64,000 bases of DNA from Salinibacterium sp. ZJ70 (lineage in GTDB: Bacteria > Actinomycetota > Actinomycetes > Actinomycetales > Microbacteriaceae), in NCBI RefSeq assembly GCF_011751865.2, contig NZ_CP061770.1, forward strand, positions 620,001 to 684,000, in the 5' to 3' direction. The position numbers were made by a program, and so were the translations under genes. Position 1 is the stretch's first letter, and each line of letters starts with the position of its first letter. Shown one piece after another: positions 43,544 to 50,216 of the stretch. Under the pieces are notes generated by a model, which was not told where the DNA came from, searched no databases, and saw only the letters and a list, made by a program, of their open reading frames with translations.

Positions 43544-43562
43544 AACCTAGCGCTTGGTGGGT
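43544..43562. promoter_or_regulatory. Operator-like site C upstream of the CoA ligase
   Basis: AACCTAGCGCTTGGTGGGT lies 35 nt upstream of the ligase ATG. On the gene's strand it contains TAGGTT as a -10 candidate. Its core ACCAAGCGCTAGGTT is close to the ACCAAGCGCTTGGT shape of several TetR-family operators (known pattern; the binder here is unidentified). Confidence 0.6.
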
Positions 43563-43642
43563 GATAGGTTACACGCTGGCGGCGAGGCGCTCGGCACGCG
43601 CCCGTTTTGGCGCGTGCCGCTCCCTTTTGGTGTTCTCGACAT

Positions 43643-44349
43643 ATGACCTCTGTCGCCGTGCTCCACATCCGCACCTCGCGCCCGCACGACCCCGAGTTCC
43701 AGCGCGAGCTCGACGTGATGAACGACTCGGTGCTCGCTCAGCTGGCAACCGCTGGATGGGAAGCGAAGCTCGTCGCGACTGCAGAGGTGCCGTCGGAGGA
43801 GGTGCTCGCGATCGCCCAGGCCGCCGATGTGGTGCTCGTGATGGGCGGCGAGGATGTGCACCCGAGCCTGTACGGCGGGCTCACCAGCTACCCCGGCAGC
43901 GGGAAGCATGAGCTCGAGGCCGACCTGGCGACGTTCCGGGTGATGCGCGACGCCATCGAGAACAGCCGCCCGCTGTTCGCGATCTGCCGCGGCCTGCAGC
44001 AGCTGAACGTGGCGCTCGGCGGAACTCTCAACGAGCACATGATCGGGCACACGGTGAAGGGGCGCGACACGTTCGTGGTCACCCCGGTCGCCGCCGAGGT
44101 CGACACCGCGGTGTCGACCTCGGCGTGGCGGGCCCCGTAATGTGCTCGCACCACCAGTCGATCAACCAGCTCGGTTAGGGCCTGCGGGTCACCGTGCGCG
44201 CGTCCGATGGCACGGTCGAGGCCGTCGAGCACGAGACTGCCCCGGTCGCCGCTGTCCAGTGGCACCCCGAGCACCCCTCGGTGGCCGCCCCGCAGCTCGT
44301 GCCGCTGCTGACGAGCGTGCTCGACCGCGCGGCGCGTCCCGCCACCTGA
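43643..44349 (+). pseudogene. Class I glutamine-amidotransferase-like hydrolase copy, frameshifted
   Basis: The ATG at 43643 opens a frame closely similar to the intact GATase at 49040-49759 (VAVLHIRTSRPHDPEFQRELD; the nucleophile in LFAICRGLQQLN). Around 44095-44130 the sequence diverges and the frame slips, ending at TAA near 44138. The original frame resumes (GPVMCSHHQ) from about 44130 and meets an in-frame TAG where the paralogue has Asp of QLGDGLRV, then continues to WHPEHPS and the natural stop at 44347-44349. It is therefore a pseudogene with one frameshift and one nonsense codon. It is part of the degenerate duplicate block. Confidence 0.88.
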
Positions 44350-44393
44350 TCCAAGGATTCGACTCCGCACCGCGGATGAGTCAGGCTGACCGC

Positions 44394-44705
44394 ATGGCAG
44401 CCCGCGAACCCGACGCTCCCGCCGCCACCCGCCGCCACCCGCCGCATCATCCTCGACCTCGCTCGACGACCCGGTGCTCTCGGTGTGCGCCCACGACCGT
44501 CGTCGGCGGGCGCACCGAGCCCGCCCAGTGGGGTGAGGGCACGCGCCTCGTGCCCGCGAGTCACCCGTTCGAGGTGGCTGTGTTCCTCTATGTGCGCGGG
44601 CTGCGCGCCGGATCGGCGCGCACCACGGTGCTGCCCGAGCACGAGCGCGTCACCTATCGCGCCCCGTGGCTCCCGCTGCTGCCGGGCCGCCTCACTGTCA
44701 GCTGA
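44394..44705 (+). pseudogene. Degenerate copy of the 102-aa hypothetical protein
   Basis: The frame stays open from ATG 44394 to 44705 and its ends align with the intact protein at 51165-51473 (MAAREP at the start; TVVGGRTEPAQWGEGT, LPEHERVTYRAPWLPLLPGRL at the end). The middle of the first half reads HPPHHPRPRSTTRCSRC, which is a shifted reading: another frame of the same DNA gives RRIILDLARR followed by GVRPR, matching RRITLNLTRG and GVRPTVV of the paralogue. Two compensating frameshifts, one at a CGCCACC-type tandem repeat, explain this. It may still be translated but with a scrambled segment. Confidence 0.7.
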
Positions 44706-44711
44706 GCGATC

Positions 44712-45170
44712 TCAGCGCACCCCGCGCATGAGCACCAGCACTGGCTTCGACGCCACCCACAGGGCAGCTCCCAGCGCGATCGCGATGAGGCCGAGCACCG
44801 TGAAGTAGGGCACCTCGTTCTCGGGGTCGTAGAACCCGGCCAGCCATCCGGCGATCGAGGTGCCGAGCGACACCGACAGGAAGTACAGCGCCACCATCTG
44901 CGTGTGGAAGCGCTTCGGCGCGAGCTTCGTGGTGACCGAGAGTCCCGGCGGCGAGATGAACAGCTCGGCGATCGTGAAGACGAGCAGGATGCCCACGATC
45001 GCGAGCAGAGGCGTGGAGTTGGCGGGGCCGTTCGCGAACGGCAGGAACAGCAGGAACGCCGCACCCATGATGATCGACCCGACGGCGAACTGACGGGCGC
45101 CGGAGGCTGGCGCTCGCCGAGACGCGTCCAGATCGCTGCGAAGACACCCGACAGCACGATCACGAAGATC
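44712..45170 (-). pseudogene. POT-family peptide transporter, C-terminal remnant
   Basis: About 150 codons are nearly the same as the C-terminal third of the intact transporter at 52565-54031 (ANSTPLLAIVGILLVFTIAEL, FISPPGLSVTTKLAPKRFHTQM, LMRGVR at the end). A frameshift near 45100 separates GVFAAIWTRLGERQPPAPV from VGSIIMGAAFLLFLPF. Similarity stops abruptly at 45170, the position equivalent to 53024 in the intact gene, where alpha-galactosidase-like sequence begins. The N-terminal two thirds are deleted. Confidence 0.9.
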
Positions 45171-45813
45171 TTCACAATCCGCACCTTCGACGGCGGATGG
45201 ATCCACGAGGCGCACGCGCACGACCGCCCCGTGAGCTCCGGTGTGTTCTCGGTCGGCAGCACGACGGGTGCCAGCAGCAACCGGCACAACCCCGGAACGG
45301 TGCTCATCGCACACGGCACGACCGAGGAGCACGGCTGGGCGTACGGGTTCAATCTCGTCTACTCCGGCGGCCACGAGACGTCCGTCGAGCGCGATGCACA
45401 CGGTTCCGTGCGGGTGCTCGCGGGCATCCAGCCGCAGGGTTTCCGCTGGATGCTCCAGCCGGGCGATCGCTTCGAGACGCCCGAGGCGGTGCTCGCCTTC
45501 TCGGATGCCGGGCTCGGCGGACTGAGTGACCGCATGCACCGCTTCGTGAACGCCCACATCACGCCCGCGGCGTTCCGCGGCGTCCCGCGCCCCATCGTCT
45601 ACAACTCGTGGGAAGCCGTGATGTTCGACATCGACGAGAAGCGTCTTCTCGGCTACGCGAAGAAGGCGGCGTCGCTCGGCGTCGAGATGTTCGTGATCGA
45701 CGACGGATGGTTCACGGGCCGCACCGACGACTTCGCGGGCCTCGGCGACTACACCGTGGATGCCAAGAAGTTCCCGAGAGGGCTCGCGCCGGTCGTCGCG
45801 ATGGTCGAGAAGC
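45171..45813 (+). pseudogene. Alpha-galactosidase (GH36) internal fragment
   Basis: Corresponds to residues of about 186-398 of the intact GH36 enzyme (55682-56324). It begins at FTIRTFDGG, directly fused to the POT remnant, and ends in VVAMVEK before unrelated sequence. Both catalytic aspartates lie outside this fragment, so it is inactive. Similarity is patchy: the first 180 nt show many differences, whereas from about 45410 to 45813 I find only about five mismatches, which suggests recent gene conversion with the intact copy. Its antisense strand encodes the last residues of the neighbouring lipoprotein. Confidence 0.9.
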
Positions 45814-46393
45814 GAAAGCTACTTGCGAGCAGTCCCGCCACCTCCGCGGCAATGGGGTTGTTCGCGGTAACCGGCGTGAATGTGCCGGTCTCGTCTTGAA
45901 GGTAGCTCGCTTGAGACGAGTTGAGGAGGCTTGCAGGAGCGCCACGGAAGCTCATCAGGAACAGCCCGTATGTGCTCCCCACGGAGAGAGCTGTGGCTCC
46001 CTCCTCTACGTACGTTTTGCCGTCGATCGAGCCGCCCAGCTGCTTGATTTCGATTACGTCACCAGGAGCGTGGTCACCCTTACGGACGTCCTCAACTCGC
46101 AGTTGTAGGACTGTATATACGTAGATCCCGTCGAGTGCGTCCCCTTCGGCGCCGAGCGTGGGATTCTCCGCCGGGTCTTTGGAGTCGCTCGGTGCCGTGA
46201 TGTCGATCTTTCGCACCTCGGATGACTCCACCACTCCAATCACAATGTCAGTGGCCGCAGTGGTGAGGTCTTCCGCGTTGGCGTACTCCGGATACATCGG
46301 ATGGTATTCATGCGCCCCCCATGAAGCCGCGCAACCGCCCAGAAGCGCTACGAGTCCGATCGTGAGACCAAGCCTCAACATTTGTTGCTTCAT
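45749..46393 (-). CDS. Lipoprotein of unknown function with chimeric C-terminus
   Basis: 214 aa. The signal peptide ends in the lipobox LVALLGGC (Cys about 21). The mature protein looks like a secreted beta-rich domain (TDIVIGVVESSEVRKIDI; YTVLQLRVEDVRKGDHAPGDVIEIKQLGG; GSTYGLFLMSFRG), which I do not assign to a family. The last 22 or so residues (FSTIATTGASPLGNFLASTV) are translated from the antisense strand of the alpha-galactosidase remnant, so the original 3' end was lost by recombination at 45813/45814. SD GAGAGG is present. It follows the matrixin-like gene by 12 nt on the same strand and probably shares its transcript. G/C content is lower than the genome average. Confidence 0.65.
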   Translation of the reverse strand: MKQQMLRLGLTIGLVALLGGCAASWGAHEYHPMYPEYANAEDLTTAATDIVIGVVESSEVRKIDITAPSDSKDPAENPTLGAEGDALDGIYVYTVLQLRVEDVRKGDHAPGDVIEIKQLGGSIDGKTYVEEGATALSVGSTYGLFLMSFRGAPASLLNSSQASYLQDETGTFTPVTANNPIAAEVAGLLASSFRFSTIATTGASPLGNFLASTV

Positions 46394-46405
46394 TGAAATG
46401 ACCTC

Positions 46406-46882
46406 TCAGTACTTGTTCTTCACGTTTGTCTTGTCGAAAGTTGTCGGTGCCGTGAAGATTCCCGCCGCCCCACTGGGGTACTTCATCACGGAGGCACTAG
46501 ACGTTGACGGGTTGTCGGCGAGAGAAAGGGCGTGACCAAGCTCGTGTATGGCAGTGAACTTCGAACGGTTTTCCATCGTTGAGTAGGTCACCGCCGACAG
46601 TGTGGTCGCGTTCGCGCGAATTGAGAATGTGCGGTCCCAGGGCCATCCGCCGGGCTGGTACTCGCCCCACCAAGATTCGGTGTAGTTGCCAGCCGTCATG
46701 GTGCGGGGAGATGGCACTTGAGTCTTGTTCGAGAAACGTAGCGCTCGCTGGAGGGGCGTGGCGAGTGAATCTGGATCGGCCCGACCTGGTGGAGGTGGTG
46801 CGCCCCACTGCTGGGCGTGGGAACGAAGCGGTGACAACTGATCGTTTGTGCCGGGAGGCAGGGGCGGGGAGGGCGTCGTCAT
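46406..46882 (-). CDS. Matrixin-like zinc metallopeptidase, probably N-terminally shortened
   Basis: 158 aa from ATG 46882, which follows GGAGAGG. The zinc-binding HExxHxxxxxDN motif is clear (FTAIHELGHALSLADN: two His and the Glu base, then a third ligand position in ADN), followed by a Met-turn-like VMKYPSG, as in matrixins and related metzincins. The preceding NYTESWWGEYQPGGWPWDRTFSIRAN strand is also family-like. There is no signal peptide, and the usual N-terminal subdomain is missing: the Pro-rich start (TTPSPPLPPGTNDQ) looks unrelated. Either the 5' part was replaced during the rearrangement just upstream (tRNA-like and TnpB remnants) or export occurs by another route. Confidence 0.6.
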   Translation of the reverse strand: MTTPSPPLPPGTNDQLSPLRSHAQQWGAPPPPGRADPDSLATPLQRALRFSNKTQVPSPRTMTAGNYTESWWGEYQPGGWPWDRTFSIRANATTLSAVTYSTMENRSKFTAIHELGHALSLADNPSTSSASVMKYPSGAAGIFTAPTTFDKTNVKNKY

Positions 46883-46929
46883 GTCCTCTCCGTATCCCAG
46901 AGAGTTTCGCGAAGACGTTGCCGCGGTCG

Positions 46930-46998
46930 CTCGGAAACGGGGCTCGAACCCGCGACGTCCGAAGGCACCTGGTTGACGGCCAGGTGCAATCGCCCGAG
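46930..46998 (-). other. tRNA-like structure lacking a D-arm
   Basis: Read on the minus strand, CTCGGGC (46998-46992) can pair with TTCCGAG (46936-46930) as an acceptor. A perfect 7-bp stem CACCTGG/CCAGGTG encloses a 7-nt loop CCGTCAA (anticodon position GTC), a short variable region follows, then a good T-arm with GGGTTCGAGCCCC. The D-arm is absent (only about 5 nt) and position 33 is C, not T, so it is not a normal tRNA. It could be a degraded tRNA, an attachment-site remnant or an element-borne tRNA mimic. Confidence 0.45.
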
Positions 46999-47067
46999 TG
47001 CGATTCCGCCGCGGCGCGCGTTCCGGCCCGATGCCTCGGCGCGCGCGTTGGTGCACGGGGAACTCGG

Positions 47068-47317
47068 GAAAGAAGAATCTCTCGGTTCGGATTGGGTCTG
47101 CGAGTGCGGCGCCCACCTCGACCGGGACGGGAACGCAGCAACCAACCTCCTCATGCTCGCCGCGAGATCCGCGGAGAGCCAAGATGCCGGTGGACGTGAT
47201 CTCAGACTCCGCCTCGCCTCGGCGAGCGTGGCTATCGCAGAAGAAACAGGAACCTGCCGGATCCGGCCTGCCCTTCGACCGCGGAACGTCTGTACGCAGA
47301 CGGACCTTAGCCTGTAA
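47068..47317 (+). pseudogene. TnpB (IS605/IS607-type) C-terminal remnant
   Basis: The segment SDWVCECGAHLDRDGNAATNLL carries the second half of the TnpB zinc ribbon (C-x-C-G) and the RuvC-III acidic region DRDxNAAxNL, followed by the low-complexity tail AESQDAGGRD common at TnpB ends. The RuvC-I/II catalytic residues and the first zinc Cys pair are missing, so the nuclease is dead. No tnpA is nearby. Downstream hairpins (47339-47404) might be remains of the element's right end or its guide-RNA region. Confidence 0.7.
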
Positions 47318-47338
47318 TTAGGCTGACGGAGATAAGAA

Positions 47339-47404
47339 CTGAACCCCCGCAGGCATTGGCCAGAGGGGGTTCAGGGAATCCCTCGCTTCGGGCTGCGAGG
47401 GATT
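47339..47404. other. Two tandem hairpins in a 394-nt gene-free stretch (47318-47711)
   Basis: CTGAACCCCC/GGGGGTTCAG (47339-47348/47365-47374) and AATCCCTCGC/GCGAGGGATT (47377-47386/47395-47404) are both perfect 10-bp stems with 16- and 8-nt loops. They may be terminators or the structured 3' end of the TnpB element. The rest of 47405-47711 shows nothing I can assign. Confidence 0.6.
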
Positions 47405-47711
47405 TCGGTAACTCACCACGTCGAGCGCCAGTAGCTCGGAGTTCTCGTCGACACCGTTAGTGCCATCCCAGTGGACTTCGAGCGCCCGGAGGCCCATGTT
47501 TCCCACAGTGGAGTCGAACCCATAGGAGATGTGGGCAGAAGAACCGTTCAGCGGTCTGCCGGGCTGAGAGATAAGCCCGCTTCGTTCTGAGGCGTGACCG
47601 CCATCGTCAAGCTGGCACCGGTGGACGGCGTGCCTCTGCGCTCGCGTCAAGGGGGTGTTCTCGCGCTTGTGCGCAGGGTTACCGTTGCCCGGTACGGCGA
47701 GAGGGGGCGCA

Positions 47712-48821
47712 TTGGCGAGCGAATCGAGCGCGAGTGCGGGCCGCTACCCGCGGTTCGGGATCGAGGAGGAGTTCTTCCTGCTCGACCCCGCAGACGGGAG
47801 CCCCCGCCCCGCAGCAGGAGAAGTCATCGAGGCGATGACAGGGACTGCGCGTGAGCGCGCCACCCGCGAGTTTCTCGCCAGTCACATCGAGAGCGTCACG
47901 GGCATCTGCGAGTCCGCCGATCAGGCTCGGGACCAGCTGCTCGAGTTCCGCGCCGAACTTGCCACGGCAGCGTCAGCCGTCGATGTCATCGCCGCGGGAA
48001 CCGGCACGCCGTTCGACGCGGAGACGCGACCCGTCCTCACACCGAGCGATCGCTACGCGGATCTCGCCGAACGGCACGCCTCGCTCGTCGACGACCACCA
48101 GGTGGCGGGGCTGCACGTGCACGTCGAGGTGCCCGACCCGGAGGCTGCCATCCGCGGGCTGGCCGCGCTCGCCAGCTGGCTGCCTCTGCTCAAAGCGGTG
48201 TCCGCGAACTCGCCGTGGTGGCGCGGCCGCGACACCGGTTTCGAGAGCTGGCGCTCCGTGCTGCTGCGCCGCTGGACGACATTCGGATGCCCGCCGTCCG
48301 TGTCGACCGCGGGGGAGTATGCGGCTCGCGTCGCCGCGCTGATCGGCGTCGGCGGCACGCAAGACGAGGCGACGCTGGCGTGGGATGTGCGGATCTCGTC
48401 GCGCTATCCGACGGTCGAGCTGCGGGCAGCCGACGCGCAGCTGACTGCCGACGACTCGCTCGTCGTGGTGCTCATCGCGCGCGGGCTCGTCTCTGCGGCG
48501 ATCCGGCGTCCGGGGGCGGCGATCGCCTACGACCCCGAGCTCATCGATGCCGCCTGCTGGCATGCGGCGCGCTTCGGGTTCACGGAGGGGGTTATCGCCC
48601 CGGGCGGCGGTGGTCTCACCGCGATCGGCGAGGCGACGAATCGCCTGCTGGAGGCCCTCGACTGCCCGGACGACGAGCTGGGCCTGATCGAGGCGCACCT
48701 CCTCCATGCGGGCGCATCGGGTGTCGGGGCCCGCCGCCAGAGAGCGGCTGCCTCGGATGGCTGGGCGCCGCTGCGCGACCTCCTCGCCCTCGAGCTCACT
48801 CGCGAGCTCACCGCGATCTGA
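47712..48821 (+). CDS. Carboxylate-amine ligase (YbdK/GCS2 family)
   Basis: 369 aa glutamate-cysteine ligase-like enzyme of the GCS2 type. The family's opening motif FGIEEEFFLLDPADG (residues 16-30) carries the Mg/ATP acidic cluster; GLHVHVEVPD, SANSPWWRGRDTGFESWRS and the RISSRYPTVELRAADAQ segment follow in the standard order. YbdK-type proteins ligate glutamate to an amine with weak Glu-Cys ligase activity; in actinobacteria related proteins (EgtA/MshC context) serve thiol synthesis, but no ergothioneine or mycothiol genes are adjacent. The TTG start at 47712 was chosen because it is preceded by GAGAGGGGG and sits just before the conserved domain. A gamma-glutamyl hydrolase-like GATase follows 218 nt later. 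Confidence 0.85.
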   Translation: MASESSASAGRYPRFGIEEEFFLLDPADGSPRPAAGEVIEAMTGTARERATREFLASHIESVTGICESADQARDQLLEFRAELATAASAVDVIAAGTGTPFDAETRPVLTPSDRYADLAERHASLVDDHQVAGLHVHVEVPDPEAAIRGLAALASWLPLLKAVSANSPWWRGRDTGFESWRSVLLRRWTTFGCPPSVSTAGEYAARVAALIGVGGTQDEATLAWDVRISSRYPTVELRAADAQLTADDSLVVVLIARGLVSAAIRRPGAAIAYDPELIDAACWHAARFGFTEGVIAPGGGGLTAIGEATNRLLEALDCPDDELGLIEAHLLHAGASGVGARRQRAAASDGWAPLRDLLALELTRELTAI

Positions 48822-48858
48822 CCCGGCATCCGCGCCGCCAGCCCGTGCGCATGCCCGT

Positions 48859-48914
48859 GAGGTGTCAGTTTGTGCCGCCCGGGCCTCGCGCCAGGCGGCA
48901 CAAACTGACACCTC
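48859..48914. repeat. Long perfect intergenic palindrome (family copy 3)
   Basis: A 21-nt arm beginning GAGGTGTCAGTTTGTG (48859-48879) is exactly complementary to 48894-48914 around a 14-nt loop. Fifteen of the first sixteen bases match the copy at 13889-13904 (C to G at one position, compensated in the other arm), which shows that pairing is under selection. It lies 37 nt after the ligase stop. Confidence 0.85.
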
Positions 48915-48916
48915 GG

Positions 48917-48976
48917 GGTTGCACTCGGGGTTGCACTCGGGGCTGCACTCGGGGCTGCACTCGGGGCTGCACTCGG
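48917..48976. repeat. Five tandem 12-bp repeats
   Basis: The unit GGYTGCACTCGG occurs five times without interruption (two with T, three with C at the third position), starting 2 nt after the palindrome at 48859-48914. It is probably a slippage-generated array that could vary between strains. Confidence 0.9.
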
Positions 48977-49039
48977 GCCGCGCAGGGGGCGGCGGCCCCC
49001 GGATTCGCGCCCGGCCCCCGCATTTGCTGTACTCGTCAC

Positions 49040-49759
49040 ATGACCGCCTCGCCCTCTGTCGCCGTGCTGCACATCCGCACCGAGCGCCCCCACGCGCCCG
49101 AGTTCCAGAAGGAGCTCGACACCATGAACGATTCGGTGCTCGCGCAGCTCGACGAGGCCGGATGGAGCCACACCCTCACCGCCACCGCCGAGGTGGGGAT
49201 GGATGAGGTGCGCGAGATCGCCCGCGCCGCGGATGCCGTGCTCGTGATGGGCGGCGAGGATGTCGCCCCCGAGTTCTACGGAGGCCCCGCCGACTACCCC
49301 GGCAAGGGTCACCACGAGCCGGAGGCCGATCGCGTCGTCTTCCAGGTGATGCACGACGCGATCGCGGAGGGCCGCCCGCTGCTCGCGATCTGCCGCGGCG
49401 TGCAGCAGCTCAACGTCGCCCTCGGCGGCACCCTGCACCAGGACATCCCGGGTCACGAACGCAAGGACGGCGACTACTTCGTCATCACACCCGTCACCGC
49501 CCTCGAGCAGACCGGGATCACGGCGATCGGCGAAGCGGGCCCCGTCATGTGCGCGCACCACCAGGCGCTCGACCAGCTGGGCGACGGGCTCCGCGTCACC
49601 GCACGCGCCTCCGATGGCACGATCGAGGCGGTCGAGCACGAGTCCGCGCCTGTCGTGGGTGTGCAGTGGCACCCCGAGCACCCGGGCGTCTCCGGCCAGC
49701 AGCTTGTGCCGTTGCTGCGCGAGGTGATGGTGCGCGCGAACGTTCTCAGCCCGGCGTGA
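49040..49759 (+). CDS. Class I glutamine-amidotransferase-like hydrolase (type 1 GATase / peptidase C26-like)
   Basis: 239 aa. The nucleophile elbow AICRGVQQLNVALGG places the catalytic Cys at 118; the His/Glu partners are in VQWHPEHPG (His211, Glu213). This is the gamma-glutamyl-GABA hydrolase (PuuD-like)/GMP-synthase-like amidotransferase fold. No synthetase domain is fused, so it acts alone on a gamma-glutamyl amide or supplies ammonia to a partner. The ATG is at 49040. It sits between the GCS2-type ligase and, convergently, the DUF2243 gene (14-nt overlap of 3' ends). A pseudogene copy occurs at 43643-44349. A pairing of gamma-glutamyl ligase with gamma-glutamyl hydrolase is an attractive but untested reading. 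Confidence 0.88.
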   Translation: MTASPSVAVLHIRTERPHAPEFQKELDTMNDSVLAQLDEAGWSHTLTATAEVGMDEVREIARAADAVLVMGGEDVAPEFYGGPADYPGKGHHEPEADRVVFQVMHDAIAEGRPLLAICRGVQQLNVALGGTLHQDIPGHERKDGDYFVITPVTALEQTGITAIGEAGPVMCAHHQALDQLGDGLRVTARASDGTIEAVEHESAPVVGVQWHPEHPGVSGQQLVPLLREVMVRANVLSPA

Positions 49760-50216
49760 CCTCGCGCCGCCCAAGCTGGCGCGCCCAGGCGAGTCCAGCC
49801 ACGAGGAGCACGGCGGCAGCGCTCACCCACACGATGTCGTACGGCAGCACGTCCACGTCGTAGCGGATCTGGTGAAGGCCCAGCACCTTGTGGTTGATGG
49901 TGCCGTCCCACAGCTGGAAGAACCCGAGCCCGGTGAGGAACCCCGCGCCCGCGAGAGGCGGGCTCCATTCGCCTCGACGGTGCGCGTCGAGCACGAGGAA
50001 GAACCCCGCCACCAGGGCCGCGAGCTCGCCCGCGTGAAGCAGCCCGTCGGTCAGCAGCCCGATGGCGGGCGTCTCGCCGTCGTAGAAGTGGTGCCACTGC
50101 AGCAGCTGGTGGAACACGATCTCGTCGATCGCGGCGATGACCGCGATCCCCAGCAGGAACGCCGCCCAGAATGACCGCGCTCGGAACGGATGGATGGTCG
50201 CTCGTGTGTCGGTCAT
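49746..50216 (-). CDS. DUF2243 membrane protein
   Basis: 156 aa with four hydrophobic helices: SFWAAFLLGIAVIAAIDEIVFHQLLQWHHF, LLHAGELAALVAGFFLVLDA, AGFLTGLGFFQLWDGTINHKVLGLHQI and IVWVSAAAVLLVAGLAWA. The pattern of His and acidic residues inside the helices (DEIVFHQLLQWHH, WDGTINHKVLGLHQIR) is the DUF2243 signature and suggests metal or haem binding. It starts within the stop of the CtaG-like gene (ATGA) and is co-translated with it, as often seen (family context). A role in copper delivery to cytochrome oxidase has been suggested by such neighbourhoods but is inference. Confidence 0.88.
   Translation of the reverse strand: MTDTRATIHPFRARSFWAAFLLGIAVIAAIDEIVFHQLLQWHHFYDGETPAIGLLTDGLLHAGELAALVAGFFLVLDAHRRGEWSPPLAGAGFLTGLGFFQLWDGTINHKVLGLHQIRYDVDVLPYDIVWVSAAAVLLVAGLAWARQLGRREVTPG

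Noticed and set aside
28860..47400. Intact integrative element or prophage after tRNA-Gln
   Set aside because: No integrase, excisionase, conjugation or phage structural gene is present, and no direct att repeat of the tRNA 3' end was found; only remnants and an inverted 17-mer.
47318..47650. A 110-codon minus-strand frame downstream of the TnpB remnant
   Set aside because: It runs straight through two perfect hairpins and has no SD or recognisable domain; the part around 47420-47540 looks mildly protein-like, so it may be a gene fragment, but I cannot support it.
48886..49030. A Gly-Leu-His-Ser repeat peptide read through the 12-bp array
   Set aside because: Only produced by translating the intergenic tandem repeat; no start signal, and the real GATase begins at 49040.
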